Source: Sphaerisporangium flaviroseum (GTDB lineage: Bacteria; Actinomycetota; Actinomycetes; Streptosporangiales; Streptosporangiaceae). Taken from it: a stretch of DNA of 64,000 nucleotides. The position numbers and the translations under genes were made by a program. The stretch spans positions 124,001 to 188,000 of the forward strand of contig NZ_BAAAZR010000040.1 in assembly GCF_039537005.1 (NCBI RefSeq), given 5' to 3'. Below the pieces are notes generated by a model. It saw nothing but the letters and a program-made list of their open reading frames with translations. It ran no database searches and was not told the DNA's origin. Shown here one piece after another: positions 26,216 to 35,936 of this stretch. Within the stretch, counting starts at the first letter, position 1. Each line of letters starts with the position of its first letter.

Positions 26216-29200
26216 GCGGTGAGGATGCCGTGGTGTCGTTCCGGGCCGGTGACGCCTTCCTGCTACGGACCCCCGCGCTGCCCGTCGGCCGGATCACCGA
26301 GATCCTCGCCATGTGCCCATGGCAGGCCGAGCACGAGGAGCTCTCGCGGGAATGGGAGGACCTCTACGCCACCAAGGTCCTTGAGCTGTGGCGACTGCCG
26401 CTCGTCGCCGCGGCGATCCGGCTGGCCGCACCCGACCTGGCCGGCGCCCTGGACCGGGTGGACGCGCTGTCGGACAAGGACCGGCGTCGCGCCGTGATGA
26501 GCCTCGGCCGGTACCTCAACCGGATGAGCGTCCGCGCGACCCCCTTGGGGCTGATGGCCGGAGTCGCCGGCGGTGGTTTCGGCGACAGCGCCGGCGCCGT
26601 TCTCGGACAGGAGGCCATCGGCGCGCTGCGGGTCCGTGCGGACATGGGCTGGATCATGCACCTCGCCCGGCAGGCCGCCGGCGCGGCGAGCGCGTCCGCC
26701 GACTTCTTGGTGCGGGCCAACGACCTGCTGTACGAGTCACGGGGCCGGTTGTGGCTTCCCGGGGCGGACACCTACGGCGCCGGGGACAACCGCGTCGTGG
26801 ACATCCGGCTGACCCGGCCGGTGCGTGCCGTCCTGGATCAGCTTCGCGTGCCGAGAACCGTTGGAGCCCTGCGCGCCCATCTGACGGAGGCATTTCCGGC
26901 CGCCGCACCGGAGAAGATCGACGGGCTGCTCGACCAGTTGCTGGAGCTCGGCATCCTCACCAGTGCCTGGCGGCCCCGGCTGACGAACGGCCCCGAGGAG
27001 GTCTCACCGGTCCCATCGCTGGGAGGGATCGCCGACGACGGCACCGCTCAGGCGCTGCGATCCGTCGAGGAGACCATCGAGTCGTTCCACCGAACGGGAG
27101 ATCTCCACCAGGCCGGACAACTCGTCACGCGGGCGCAGGAGGCGGCGTCGGGCCACGACGGGTCGGTCCTGTCGATCGACGCGCACCTGTCGGTCGTCGA
27201 GAGACCCGTTCTACCGCGGGAGGTCCAGACGCTCGCGGAGGAGGCGGTACGGATCCTGAGCCGGATCCAGCGCATCGGCGCCTACCCCGAACATCTGCGG
27301 GAGTACGCCAACGCCTTCACCGATCACTATGGATCCCACGCCGAGGTGCCGCTGCTGGAGGTGCTCACCGCGGAGACCGGGCTCGGCCCACCCAACGGAT
27401 ACCGCAACCCTCCCCGGGCATACCCGCTCGCCGGCGCGGCGTCCGACGGCGGCCAGGCGCGGGGGCAAGACGTGCTGGCACGGCTGGTCGCGACCGCGCT
27501 GGCTCGGGGAGCACGGACCGTCGAACTGGACGATCAATGGATGGCCGAGCTGGCCGACGCCGCCGACGGCACGGGGGACAGCCGCCCGCCGGCGTCCGTC
27601 ACGGACGTCTGTATGCAGCTTCTCCCACCCGGTGACGACCATCCGTCATGGCGCGCCGTCCTTGGTCTCTACAGCCTCTCCGTCGGCGGCCGCATGTCGG
27701 CCCGCTTCCACGACATGCTCGACCAGCGGACGCGCCAGGCGTTTCGTGACCTGGCACGGGAGGAGGAGGAGCGGCTCGCGCCCTACCTCGCCGTCGAGCT
27801 CACGTACCTGCCGTTGCAGGGCCGCTACGCCAACATCGCCATGCGGCCGTGCCTGCTGGGCTGGGAGCTGCCGGTCAACGTGACCCCCGGCGTGCCGGAC
27901 GAGCGTGTGATCACGCTCGAGGACGTCCTTGTGAGCGTGGGCCACCACGGCCGCCTGCGGCTGCGCAGCGCCAGGCTCTCGCGCGACCTGCACGTCACGC
28001 AGAACACCCAGTTGAACCCGCTGCTCGCGCCCAACGTCTGCCGCTTCCTCGTGGAGGTCTCCCGGGCGTTCTTCCGGCCGATGACCGTCTTCGACTGGGG
28101 GACGCTTGGAACGGACATGCCGTTCCTGCCCCGCGTGACCCGGGGAGACCTGGTACTGCGGAGAGCCCGGTGGAGACTCCGGCGGGCGGACGCCCCTCCC
28201 GGGGGCGCAGGACGAGGCCACGAGAGCCTTCCGGCGTTCGCCAGAGCCGTTCGCGAGTGGCGGGAGCTGTGGAAGGTGCCGCGCCGGGTACAGCTCACCG
28301 AGGCGGACAACTGCATCCTGCTCGACCTGGACAGCGCCCCTTCCCTCGAAGAGCTACGGCTGGCGCTGATACGCCTGCGCGACAAGAGCGCCACGCTCGA
28401 AGAGGTACTGCCCGGACCCGGCGACGGGTTCGTACAGGACGCCCAAGGGGAGCGCTACACCGCCGAAGTGGTCGTCCCCGTGGTGGCCGGCGCGGAGCCC
28501 GTCGAGACGCGGAAGACCGAGGCGGAGCCGGCGAGCTCCGCCCGCGCCCTGGCATCGCGGCGGGACCGCCTGCGGACGGTGGGCAGCGACTGGCTGTACG
28601 TGAAGCTGTACGCCGAGCGCCCGGCGCACGACACCATCATCACCGGCGAGGTGGCGGAACTGTCGGGTGACCTGACCCGGCGGTACGGCGTCGGCCACCC
28701 GTTCTTCCTCCGTTACGTCGATCCGGACCACCACCTCCGCCTGCGGTTCCACGTGCCACAGGAAGGCACCCGCGCAGGGGTGCTCGGTGACGTCGCAGGA
28801 TGGGCCGGCCGCCTGACCGCCTCCGGACTGCTCAAGGACTACTCCTTCGCGACCTACAGCCGGGAGATCGAGCGATACGGCGGGCCCGCGCTCATCGAAC
28901 ACGCCGAGTCGCTGTTCAGGCACGACAGCGCCGCGGTCACCCTGCTTCTGCGCCACCTGACCGGCGGCAAGACGACGCTCGACCGCGTGCCCCTCACGGT
29001 GCTCTCCCTGGAGTGGGTGACACGGCTCATGGTCCCCTCCTTCGATGAGCGGCGATCACTCGCCGCAGGGGCGGCGGGCAACGCGGGCGGCACCCAATAC
29101 CGGGTCGCGGGACGACCCCTGTGGGAGGCCCTCGTAGGACCCGGGCCCGACCAGACGCTGATGGAAGAGGTGGCCGACCTCTGGCAGGGACCGGCGACGG

Positions 29201-29406
29201 CGTACATGAGGCGGCTCGACGAGGTGACCGAAGCGGGCGAGCTGTGGTCCGACCGCCGGCAGATCATCCGGAGCGTGCTCCATATGCACTGCAACCGGAT
29301 GGGACTGACCAAGGCGGATGAGGCGGTCGCCTACGGCATGTGGCGGAGGCTGCTGGACCGGATGGCCCACAGCCGCGATCGGCCGTCCCCCGGGGGAACG
29401 CGGTGA
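26212..29406 (+). CDS. Class I lanthipeptide dehydratase (LanB), full length
   Basis: A 1064-residue enzyme that dehydrates core Ser and Thr, using glutamyl-tRNA in this family. The N-terminal lantibiotic dehydratase domain spans about residues 10-740. The C-terminal SpaB_C elimination domain starts near 790 with SDWLYVKLYAERPAHD and FFLRYVDPDHHLRLRFHV, and runs to the end (MHCNRMGLTKADE). Both halves are in one chain, as in NisB and unlike split thiopeptide enzymes. The open frame extends upstream only through lanC; GTG at 26212 is the coupled start. The stop overlaps the exporter start by 1 nt. Confidence 0.94.
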   Translation: MSGEDAVVSFRAGDAFLLRTPALPVGRITEILAMCPWQAEHEELSREWEDLYATKVLELWRLPLVAAAIRLAAPDLAGALDRVDALSDKDRRRAVMSLGRYLNRMSVRATPLGLMAGVAGGGFGDSAGAVLGQEAIGALRVRADMGWIMHLARQAAGAASASADFLVRANDLLYESRGRLWLPGADTYGAGDNRVVDIRLTRPVRAVLDQLRVPRTVGALRAHLTEAFPAAAPEKIDGLLDQLLELGILTSAWRPRLTNGPEEVSPVPSLGGIADDGTAQALRSVEETIESFHRTGDLHQAGQLVTRAQEAASGHDGSVLSIDAHLSVVERPVLPREVQTLAEEAVRILSRIQRIGAYPEHLREYANAFTDHYGSHAEVPLLEVLTAETGLGPPNGYRNPPRAYPLAGAASDGGQARGQDVLARLVATALARGARTVELDDQWMAELADAADGTGDSRPPASVTDVCMQLLPPGDDHPSWRAVLGLYSLSVGGRMSARFHDMLDQRTRQAFRDLAREEEERLAPYLAVELTYLPLQGRYANIAMRPCLLGWELPVNVTPGVPDERVITLEDVLVSVGHHGRLRLRSARLSRDLHVTQNTQLNPLLAPNVCRFLVEVSRAFFRPMTVFDWGTLGTDMPFLPRVTRGDLVLRRARWRLRRADAPPGGAGRGHESLPAFARAVREWRELWKVPRRVQLTEADNCILLDLDSAPSLEELRLALIRLRDKSATLEEVLPGPGDGFVQDAQGERYTAEVVVPVVAGAEPVETRKTEAEPASSARALASRRDRLRTVGSDWLYVKLYAERPAHDTIITGEVAELSGDLTRRYGVGHPFFLRYVDPDHHLRLRFHVPQEGTRAGVLGDVAGWAGRLTASGLLKDYSFATYSREIERYGGPALIEHAESLFRHDSAAVTLLLRHLTGGKTTLDRVPLTVLSLEWVTRLMVPSFDERRSLAAGAAGNAGGTQYRVAGRPLWEALVGPGPDQTLMEEVADLWQGPATAYMRRLDEVTEAGELWSDRRQIIRSVLHMHCNRMGLTKADEAVAYGMWRRLLDRMAHSRDRPSPGGTR

Positions 29407-31247
29407 TGGGACGGCTCGCCGCGCCGTGGCGCAGGACCGGCGGAGCGCGCGGCACCCGGGACTTCCTGACCGTTTTCCGGGTGGCGTGGCGTGCCGACCC
29501 CTGGCACGTCACGCAGGCGCTCGCCTGCGCGATCGTGGCGGCGGGCAACCCGGCGGTCCAGGTGTGGCTCATGGCGGCGCTGACCCGGTCCTTCATCGAG
29601 GCGGCCACGGGACGGTCGGACCTGCGCGGCGTCTTCACCGCCCTCGCCATGATGGCGGCGGCCGGGCTCATCGCCCAGCTCCTCTCCATGGTCCAGACGC
29701 GAGCGATGCAGAGGTGCCAGTCCCAGCTCACGGCACACCTGTCGGGCCGCATCGTGGATCGGGCGATACGGCTGACGCTCGTCCAGGCGGAGGACCACCA
29801 GGTCCAGGACGCCCTCCAGCGGGCGACCCGGGAGGTGGGCTTTCGGCCCGGCATGCTCCTCCAGCAGATGGTGCAGCTCGTCGGGCAGGTGTCGGGCTTC
29901 GCCGCCGTCGGGGTGGTGCTGTTCTCCCTCGACTACCGCGTGGCGCTGCTGGCGATGGTGGCGCCGCTCCCGACTCTGGTCGCCCAGATCCTGGCCGGAC
30001 GCCGCGGTTACGCGCTCGAACACGCGCGTTCGGCGGACCGGCGGCGGCTCGCGTACTGGCAGCAGCTCGCATCCCAGCCCGAGCCCTTGAAGGAGCTCAT
30101 CGCACTGCGGCTCGGGCCGCTGGTCGCGGGCCGGCACTCCGCGGTCCTGGCCCGCGTGGTGCGCGAGGATCAGGCTCTGGCCGGACGCAACTTCAGGCAG
30201 GGCGTTCCCCTGGCGGTCGTCGCCGCCGTGCTGACCTTCGTGGCGCAGGTGGTGGCGGTGCTGGTGACCGTCGGCACCGCGGGGATAGTGAACATGTTCG
30301 CCGTGATCCAGGGGATCGTGGCACTCCAGTCGAACGTGCAGCAGATCCTGTCGTCGCTGAGCAATGCCTATCTCAACCAGCTCTACCTGCGTTCGGTGAT
30401 GGGATTCCTCGCCCTGCCCGAGGCCGGTGTCACCGAGGGGACGCTCGCCTTCCCCTCCCGCCTCGAACGCGGCGTCGAGCTGCGGGAGGTGACCTTCACC
30501 TACCCGGGGACCGAACTCCCGGCCGTCCGCGACCTGTCGGTCACTCTGCGGCCAGGAGAGACGACCGCGATCGTCGGGCTGAACGGCGCCGGGAAGTCGA
30601 CGCTGGCCAAGCTCATCGGACGCCTCTACGAGCCCACGGCCGGGGAGATCCTCGTCGACGGGAAGCCGATACACGCTTTCACGATCGACAGCCTGCGCGA
30701 CCGCGTGGCGTTCGTGTTCCAGGACTACGTGCGCTACCAGTTCACCGTGGCCGACAACATCGAGCTCGGCGCGGAAGGCGCGGAAGGCGCGGAAGGCGCG
30801 GCGGTGCCGCGCCCGGCGGTCCGGAGGGTGGCCGAAGCGGTGGGAATGGCCGCGTACATCGACGCTCTCCCACAGGGGTACCACACCCAGCTCGGCAAGG
30901 TCTTCGAGGGCGGCGTGGACCTGTCGGGCGGGCAGTGGCAGCGGCTGGCCGTCGCCCGGGGGCTGATCCGCGAGGCCAGCGTGCGGGTGATGGACGAGCC
31001 GACCGCGGCGATCGACGTCGTGACCGAGGCGTCCCTGCTGGACGTGCTGACCGAGGCGGCGCCCGGCCGGGTGAACGTGCTGATCGGACACCGATTCTCC
31101 TCGGTCTCCCGCGCCGAGCGGATCCTCGTGCTGTCCGAGGGACGGCTGGTCGAGGACGGCTCCCACGACGAGCTGATGCGAATGGACGGCGTCTACGCCG
31201 ACATGTACAAGACCCACGTGCTCGCGCCCGACCCGGCCGTGCCGTGA
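29406..31247 (+). CDS. ABC exporter of the lanthipeptide cluster (LanT)
   Basis: A 613-residue fused ABC transporter. An N-terminal membrane domain of about six helices (through residue 340) is followed by an ATPase with Walker A GLNGAGKST near 390, signature DLSGGQWQRLA near 505 and Walker B VRVMDEPTAAID. There is no N-terminal C39 peptidase domain, so leader removal must be done by another protease; none is in the cluster. Between Walker A and the signature is a short GAEGAEGAEGA repeat. The start ATG overlaps the lanB stop (TGATG). Export of the modified peptide is the likely job. Confidence 0.92.
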   Translation: MGRLAAPWRRTGGARGTRDFLTVFRVAWRADPWHVTQALACAIVAAGNPAVQVWLMAALTRSFIEAATGRSDLRGVFTALAMMAAAGLIAQLLSMVQTRAMQRCQSQLTAHLSGRIVDRAIRLTLVQAEDHQVQDALQRATREVGFRPGMLLQQMVQLVGQVSGFAAVGVVLFSLDYRVALLAMVAPLPTLVAQILAGRRGYALEHARSADRRRLAYWQQLASQPEPLKELIALRLGPLVAGRHSAVLARVVREDQALAGRNFRQGVPLAVVAAVLTFVAQVVAVLVTVGTAGIVNMFAVIQGIVALQSNVQQILSSLSNAYLNQLYLRSVMGFLALPEAGVTEGTLAFPSRLERGVELREVTFTYPGTELPAVRDLSVTLRPGETTAIVGLNGAGKSTLAKLIGRLYEPTAGEILVDGKPIHAFTIDSLRDRVAFVFQDYVRYQFTVADNIELGAEGAEGAEGAAVPRPAVRRVAEAVGMAAYIDALPQGYHTQLGKVFEGGVDLSGGQWQRLAVARGLIREASVRVMDEPTAAIDVVTEASLLDVLTEAAPGRVNVLIGHRFSSVSRAERILVLSEGRLVEDGSHDELMRMDGVYADMYKTHVLAPDPAVP

Positions 31248-31274
31248 TCCCGAACCGAAGGAAGTGATCGACAC

Positions 31275-32237
31275 ATGCTGCTTGCCGTGCTCGACCAGAC
31301 ATCGATCTTCTCGGACGCCGGTCCCGGCGTCGCGGTCAGGGAGACCGTGGACCTGGCCCGGGAGGTCGAGCGTCTCGGCTACCGGCGGTTCTGGATCGCC
31401 GAGCACCACGGGCCCACGTCGGGCTGCGGCTCACCGGAGATCCTGGTGGCGGCGGCCGGTGAGGCGACCACCACCCTGCGGGTGGGCACGGGCGCGGTGC
31501 TGCTGCCCTACTACAAGCCCCTGAAGGTGGCCACGACGTTCAACCTCCTGTCACGGCTGTTCCCCGGGCGGATCGACCTCGGCGTCGGCCGGGGACCTGG
31601 GGCGGGTCCGGCCACGGCCTACCTCCTGGGCGGGAACGGGCCGTCATCGTTCGAGCCGAAGCTCTCCGAGCTGGTCCGGATGATCTCGGACGACTCGGCG
31701 GCACCGCAGTTCTTCCCGAAGGCGGATCGACCGGAGCTCTGGGTGATGGGCAGCGGGGGTGGCAGCGTGCACACCGCGGCGCGGCTCGGGCTGCCGTTCT
31801 CGTTCGCGCAGTTCATCCACGACCGGCCGAAGCCGGAGGTGGCCGACCAGTACCGCGCGCAGTTCACGTCCGGGGACACCGTTCCACGCTTCAGTCTCTG
31901 CGTCAGGGTGGCCTGCGCGGACTCCCGGGAGGACGCGCTGGCGCTCGGAGCGCTCGCCGGATGGCTCCAGACCGCTCACGTGTCCGCGCCCTCGGCGCTC
32001 AAGGGCACGATGCCCTCGTGGAGCGAGTTGCGAGAGCTCGCGGCGCCATCGGGGCCGCCCACGGCGTCGACGCTCATCGGCACGCCTTCGGAGGTGCAAG
32101 AGCAGCTCGGCGAGCTCATCGCCGCCTACCGTCCCGATGAGCTGGCCGTCACCACGGCATGCCCGCGCTTCGATCTGCGGGTTCGTACATTCGAACTGAT
32201 CCAGGAGATGTGCGGGGCGCTGGTGCCCGCCGGGTAA
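31275..32237 (+). CDS. Luciferase-like flavin monooxygenase, group 1 (MsnO8-like)
   Basis: A 320-residue LLM-class oxidoreductase with the TIM-barrel signatures of the group: YRRFWIAEHHG, RVGTGAVLLPYYKPLKVA and GRIDLGVGRGPG. It uses reduced flavin (FMN or F420; not decidable here) to oxidise a substrate. It lies 27 nt after the exporter stop with a plausible AAGGAAG site, so it is probably the last gene of the lanthipeptide operon. In actagardine biosynthesis a luciferase-like enzyme (GarO) oxidises a thioether to a sulfoxide; a similar tailoring role is inference. The 3' end, including the stop codon, is duplicated downstream. Confidence 0.88.
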   Translation: MLLAVLDQTSIFSDAGPGVAVRETVDLAREVERLGYRRFWIAEHHGPTSGCGSPEILVAAAGEATTTLRVGTGAVLLPYYKPLKVATTFNLLSRLFPGRIDLGVGRGPGAGPATAYLLGGNGPSSFEPKLSELVRMISDDSAAPQFFPKADRPELWVMGSGGGSVHTAARLGLPFSFAQFIHDRPKPEVADQYRAQFTSGDTVPRFSLCVRVACADSREDALALGALAGWLQTAHVSAPSALKGTMPSWSELRELAAPSGPPTASTLIGTPSEVQEQLGELIAAYRPDELAVTTACPRFDLRVRTFELIQEMCGALVPAG

Positions 32238-32338
32238 CCCTTCCAGCGCCCGCCTGGGAACGGCGTGCCGGGTCACGCTCCGCCCGCCGGGTGAGCCCTT
32301 CCGTGGACGAATGTGGCGTGGCGTACCGGGTCAGACTC
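32225..32338. repeat. 57-nt tandem duplication spanning the monooxygenase stop codon
   Basis: GCCCGCCGGGTAACCCTTCC at 32225 recurs as GCCCGCCGGGTGAGCCCTTCC at 32282, and both units end in a CCGGGTCA(C/G)(G/A)CTCCG motif. The second unit runs to the stop of the convergent MFS gene. Confidence 0.75.
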
Positions 32339-33512
32339 CGCCGGCCACGTGCGCGGGGGTGAGGGTCCTCGGCTGGAAGCCCCGGGCCAGCGTGATGATG
32401 GCCGCCGCCAGCACGAGGGGCGCGATGAAGGCGATCTGGTAGTTCGCGGCCTCCGCGATGCCACCGACCAGGGCCGCTCCCACGATGAAGCCCACGTAGT
32501 TGAACATGTTGACGCGGGCGATCGCGACGCCCGTGCCGGCCGGGTCGAGCCGTCCGGCCGCCGAGAACGACTGGGGCGCCACCACCGACAGCCCCACACC
32601 GGTCAGGCCGAAGGCCACGATGGCCAGCGGTTCGTTGGGCGCGGTCACGATGCCGGCCAGGCCCAGGGCGGCGAGCGCTCCGCCGATGCGGACGATCGCG
32701 GCAGGGCCGTACCTGCGGACGGCGAAGTCGCCACCGACCCTCACCACGAAGGTCGTCGCCTGGTACGCCCCGAGCGCCAGCGGGATCACCGCCGCGGAGG
32801 AGTGCATGATCTTGTCCATGTAGACGGAGCCGAAGTTGGAGATGGACGCGTCGCCGACGTAGAGGAAGGCCATCGCCAGGCACAGCGGCAGGATCGGCCG
32901 CCACGGGAAGCGAGCGCCCGAGGCCACGGTCTCGGTCGCCACGTGCTCCTCTTCGGGACCGCACAGGGTGCGGCCGGCGATCAGGGCGATCACGACGCCC
33001 GCCAGCATGGCGACGGCGAAGGTGACCGGAAGACCCAGCCCAACGCCTCCGGCCGCCGATGCCCAGACGGCGCCGATGACCGCCGCCGCGCTCCACAGGG
33101 CGTGGAATCCGGTGAGTATCGGCTTGGCGTACCTGCGCTCGACCGTGACGGCCTGCATGTTCATGCCCGCGTCGACCGCCCCGAGGCACAGGCCGAACAG
33201 CACGTTGGCCGCGACAAGCTGGGGGACGTTCGACGCCAGCCCTGCCAGGACGACCGCCAGGGCCGCGAGGGGCTGGGCGACCCGGAGCACCCACCGGCTG
33301 CCGAACCGCTTGGCGATCTCCCCCGCGAGCACGCTGCCGACGCCCGCGATCACGGGCACGACGAGGAGCAGGATGGACAACTCGCCGTCACTGAGCCCGT
33401 GCTTCTTCTGCAGGGCCGCCACCTGGGTGAGCAAGGTGGCGAAGGTCAGCCCTTGCACGAAGAAGACGGCGTAGGTGGCGAGGCGCGCGCGCCGGTCACG
33501 TTGGGTGGGCAC
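32331..33512 (-). CDS. MFS transporter
   Basis: A 393-residue major facilitator protein with about twelve hydrophobic helices and the motif GEIAKRFGSRW in the first inter-helix loop. I chose GTG at 33512 because GGAGG lies 6 nt ahead; the longer open frame has no helix support. It is convergent with the lanthipeptide operon and follows the ABC transporter genes on the reverse strand, 137 nt after the permease stop. The substrate is unknown; drug or sugar efflux fits the family. Confidence 0.88.
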   Translation of the reverse strand: MPTQRDRRARLATYAVFFVQGLTFATLLTQVAALQKKHGLSDGELSILLLVVPVIAGVGSVLAGEIAKRFGSRWVLRVAQPLAALAVVLAGLASNVPQLVAANVLFGLCLGAVDAGMNMQAVTVERRYAKPILTGFHALWSAAAVIGAVWASAAGGVGLGLPVTFAVAMLAGVVIALIAGRTLCGPEEEHVATETVASGARFPWRPILPLCLAMAFLYVGDASISNFGSVYMDKIMHSSAAVIPLALGAYQATTFVVRVGGDFAVRRYGPAAIVRIGGALAALGLAGIVTAPNEPLAIVAFGLTGVGLSVVAPQSFSAAGRLDPAGTGVAIARVNMFNYVGFIVGAALVGGIAEAANYQIAFIAPLVLAAAIITLARGFQPRTLTPAHVAGGV

Positions 33513-33649
33513 CGCGGCCTCCGGGGGGCTGAAACATGAGGCGAATTCAGGTTTCGCCAGGGTACGAGCACCGGCCACCCCGGTCAATGGGCGGCCGGTG
33601 AAGTCGGCGACCGGTTGACGAAACAGAGCCGCCCGCACGGAGGAAGGCG

Positions 33650-34453
33650 TCAGTCGATCAGGCGAGCGGTCATCTTCCAGACGGCGAGGATCCACATCAG
33701 GGCGGCGAAGAGGAGGAGGGCGCCCACGTGGATGAGGTCGTGAAGGCCCAGTTTGGCGAAGACGGCGTCCCTGACGAGCTCGACGCAGTGGTACAGCGGG
33801 TTGAGCCTGGCGACCCCCGCAGCCCACGAGGGCAACTGGTCGACCGGGAAGAACGTGCCCGCGACCAGGAACATGGGCGCCAGCACCCCGCTGATGATGT
33901 AGTCGAAGGTGTTGATCGTCGGCACGATGGCCGACACCCAGATGCCGAACAGCGCGAACGCCAGCCCGGTGAGGAACCCGATGAACGGCACCAGCAGCAT
34001 GCCGGGACCCGGAGGCAGCCCGAACGCCATGCCCACGATCATGGGCGCGCAGCCGTAAACCCCCGCCTTGGCGGCGAGCCAGGAGGCCTCGGCGGTGACC
34101 AGCTCATGAACGTCGACGGGCGCGGCCAGCACCGCGTCGTAGGTGTGCTGGAAGGTGCGGCGGATGAAGGTGCCGAACATCGCCCCGAAAGCGCTGATGA
34201 ACAGCACCGAGGTGGCGACCACGCCCGTCGAGACGAAGTCGCGGTAGTCGTACCCGTACGCGGCGCCGATCACCGCGCCGAAGCCGAAGCCGAACGCCAG
34301 CAGGTAGATCGTGGGCTCGACGAGCGAGGCGAAGGAGGTGGACGCCCAGTAGCGCTGGTAGAGCACCATCTCGCGGCGCCACACCCCGCGCACGGGCGCC
34401 CACTCGAACCACCGCAGCGTCGGCTCGCTCGTGACGGCAGGACTGGCGGTCAT
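33650..34453 (-). CDS. ABC-2 type permease, DrrB/NodJ-like
   Basis: A 267-residue permease with about six helices: LVEPTIYLLAFGFGFGAVIG, STGVVATSVLFISAFGAM, MLLVPFIGFLTGLAFALFG, YIISGVLAPMFLVAGTFF and LIHVGALLLFAALMWILAV are clear. The start ATG overlaps the ATPase stop (ATGA), so the two form one transporter. Families of this type export antibiotics, lipids or polysaccharides. Being beside the lanthipeptide genes it could give immunity, but it is on the opposite strand. Confidence 0.9.
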   Translation of the reverse strand: MTASPAVTSEPTLRWFEWAPVRGVWRREMVLYQRYWASTSFASLVEPTIYLLAFGFGFGAVIGAAYGYDYRDFVSTGVVATSVLFISAFGAMFGTFIRRTFQHTYDAVLAAPVDVHELVTAEASWLAAKAGVYGCAPMIVGMAFGLPPGPGMLLVPFIGFLTGLAFALFGIWVSAIVPTINTFDYIISGVLAPMFLVAGTFFPVDQLPSWAAGVARLNPLYHCVELVRDAVFAKLGLHDLIHVGALLLFAALMWILAVWKMTARLID

Positions 34454-35406
34454 TCGACACTCTCCCCGGTCAGGACGACGAACACGTCTTCGAGGCTGGC
34501 GGCACGCCGGACGTTGGCCGGGCCGAGCTCCTGGCGGAGGGACTCGGGCTGCCGCTCGGCCGCGAGGACCGAGACCGAAGGGCCGGTGCGCCGGGTCGGG
34601 AGACCGGCGTTCTTGGCCAGCTCCTCCACCTCGGAGAGCCGCTCGGGCGGGCCGTAGTGCTCATCGACATGCGTGCCGGCGTGCTCGGCGATGAGGTCGG
34701 CGGGCGTGCCGCGCGCGACGACCTTGCCGTGCGACATCAGCGCGCACTCGTCGGCGAGCCGCTCGGCCTCCTCGATGTAGTGCGTGGACATCAGCGTGGT
34801 GACGCCTTCGGAGCGCAGCGCCGCCACCAGCGACCACAGCTCCTGCCGGACCTGCGGGTCGAGGCCGACGGTCGGCTCGTCGAGCAGCACCAGCCGGGGG
34901 CGGTGCACGAGGCCACGGGCGATGAGCAGCCGCCGTCTCATGCCGCCGGAGAGGTTGCCCGTCTTGGTGTCGGCGCGGTCGACGAGCTGGGCCACCGCCA
35001 GCGCGCGGCCGACCGCCGCCGCGCGGTCGTCCTTGGGGACGCGGTAGAGGTGGGCGAAGACCTCGAGATTCTGCCGGGCCGTGAGCTCCTCGTCGAGATT
35101 GTCCTGCTGCGGCACGACGCCCATCGCGGCGCGCGCCCTCTTGGACGCGCCGGGAAGGGAATGGCCAAGGACGGTGATCTCACCTTTGTCGGCGCGTGAC
35201 TGGGCGGTCAGCAGACGCATCGTCGTGCTCTTGCCCGCTCCGTTGGGGCCGAGCAGCCCCAGGCAGATGCCGTGGGGGACCTCGAGGTCGAGACCATCGA
35301 CCGCGGTGACGTCGCCGTACCGCTTCACCACTCCGCGGATCGAGATCGCGCTCAAGGCAGGGTCGGGCGCAAGTGTGTCTCGTGATCGCGCATGCAAGGT
35401 GGCCAC
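34450..35406 (-). CDS. ABC transporter ATPase, DrrA-like
   Basis: A 318-residue ATPase with Walker A GPNGAGKST, the Q-loop VVPQQDNLDE, signature LSGGMRRRL, Walker B RLVLLDEPTVGLD and switch His in MSTHYIEEA. A C-terminal extension of about 90 residues is typical of DrrA-type drug or lipid exporters. GTG at 35406 is chosen because the longer upstream frame lacks domain support; no strong ribosome site is seen. The gap to the next gene (35407-35534) shows nothing clear. Confidence 0.9.
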   Translation of the reverse strand: MATLHARSRDTLAPDPALSAISIRGVVKRYGDVTAVDGLDLEVPHGICLGLLGPNGAGKSTTMRLLTAQSRADKGEITVLGHSLPGASKRARAAMGVVPQQDNLDEELTARQNLEVFAHLYRVPKDDRAAAVGRALAVAQLVDRADTKTGNLSGGMRRRLLIARGLVHRPRLVLLDEPTVGLDPQVRQELWSLVAALRSEGVTTLMSTHYIEEAERLADECALMSHGKVVARGTPADLIAEHAGTHVDEHYGPPERLSEVEELAKNAGLPTRRTGPSVSVLAAERQPESLRQELGPANVRRAASLEDVFVVLTGESVE

Positions 35407-35534
35407 ACCGCCACCATAGGAAACGTCACCGACACTTCTCCAAGGGTTTTCCGCGCCCGGCCCATGTGGCCACGGCGCCCGGCCACATGGCCATGGCGGC
35501 CCGCCCCCGGTAGGCGCTTGGCCGTCGTACGTTC

Positions 35535-35936
35535 CTACGGCCAGACTCTCTCGCCGCTGGGGACGTCCGGGGACGGCGCCAGCCGTACGGCCCGGGTGTC
35601 CTTCACGGTGAAGGCGTCGACCACGTGCCGGTTGTGCACGAGGAAGCCGACGACGCCCGCCACGGCCTGCGCCCCCCGCTCGGCACGCGCGTGGCCGGTC
35701 AGCAGGTAGATGTGCGGAGCCGAGAGCTTGTCGAGGAGGAACCGGCGGCCGTGCCGGTGGACGTCCTGCAGAGCCTTCACGGGTATCGGTTGGTCTGAGG
35801 TGAACCACACGGCGACATCCCACATGGGCAGTTCGACGTCTGGGCTCGCCGACTCCTCGAAGCAGGTGACGCAGCCGTGGCGGGCGTCCTGCCCATGGGG
35901 GCACGCCCAGAAAGCGGCATCGTCCCTGTAGCTCAC
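35535..35936 (-). CDS. Small protein with Cys/His zinc-finger-like N-terminus
   Basis: A 133-residue protein not assigned to a family. The N-terminus holds CPHGQDARHGCVTCFE, a C-x-H and H-x-C-x2-C arrangement that could bind zinc. The rest is mixed alpha/beta without membrane helices (WDVAVWFTSDQPIPVKALQDV). The start GTG overlaps by 4 nt with a short upstream frame on the same strand, suggesting coupled translation. Confidence 0.6.
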   Translation of the reverse strand: MSYRDDAAFWACPHGQDARHGCVTCFEESASPDVELPMWDVAVWFTSDQPIPVKALQDVHRHGRRFLLDKLSAPHIYLLTGHARAERGAQAVAGVVGFLVHNRHVVDAFTVKDTRAVRLAPSPDVPSGERVWP

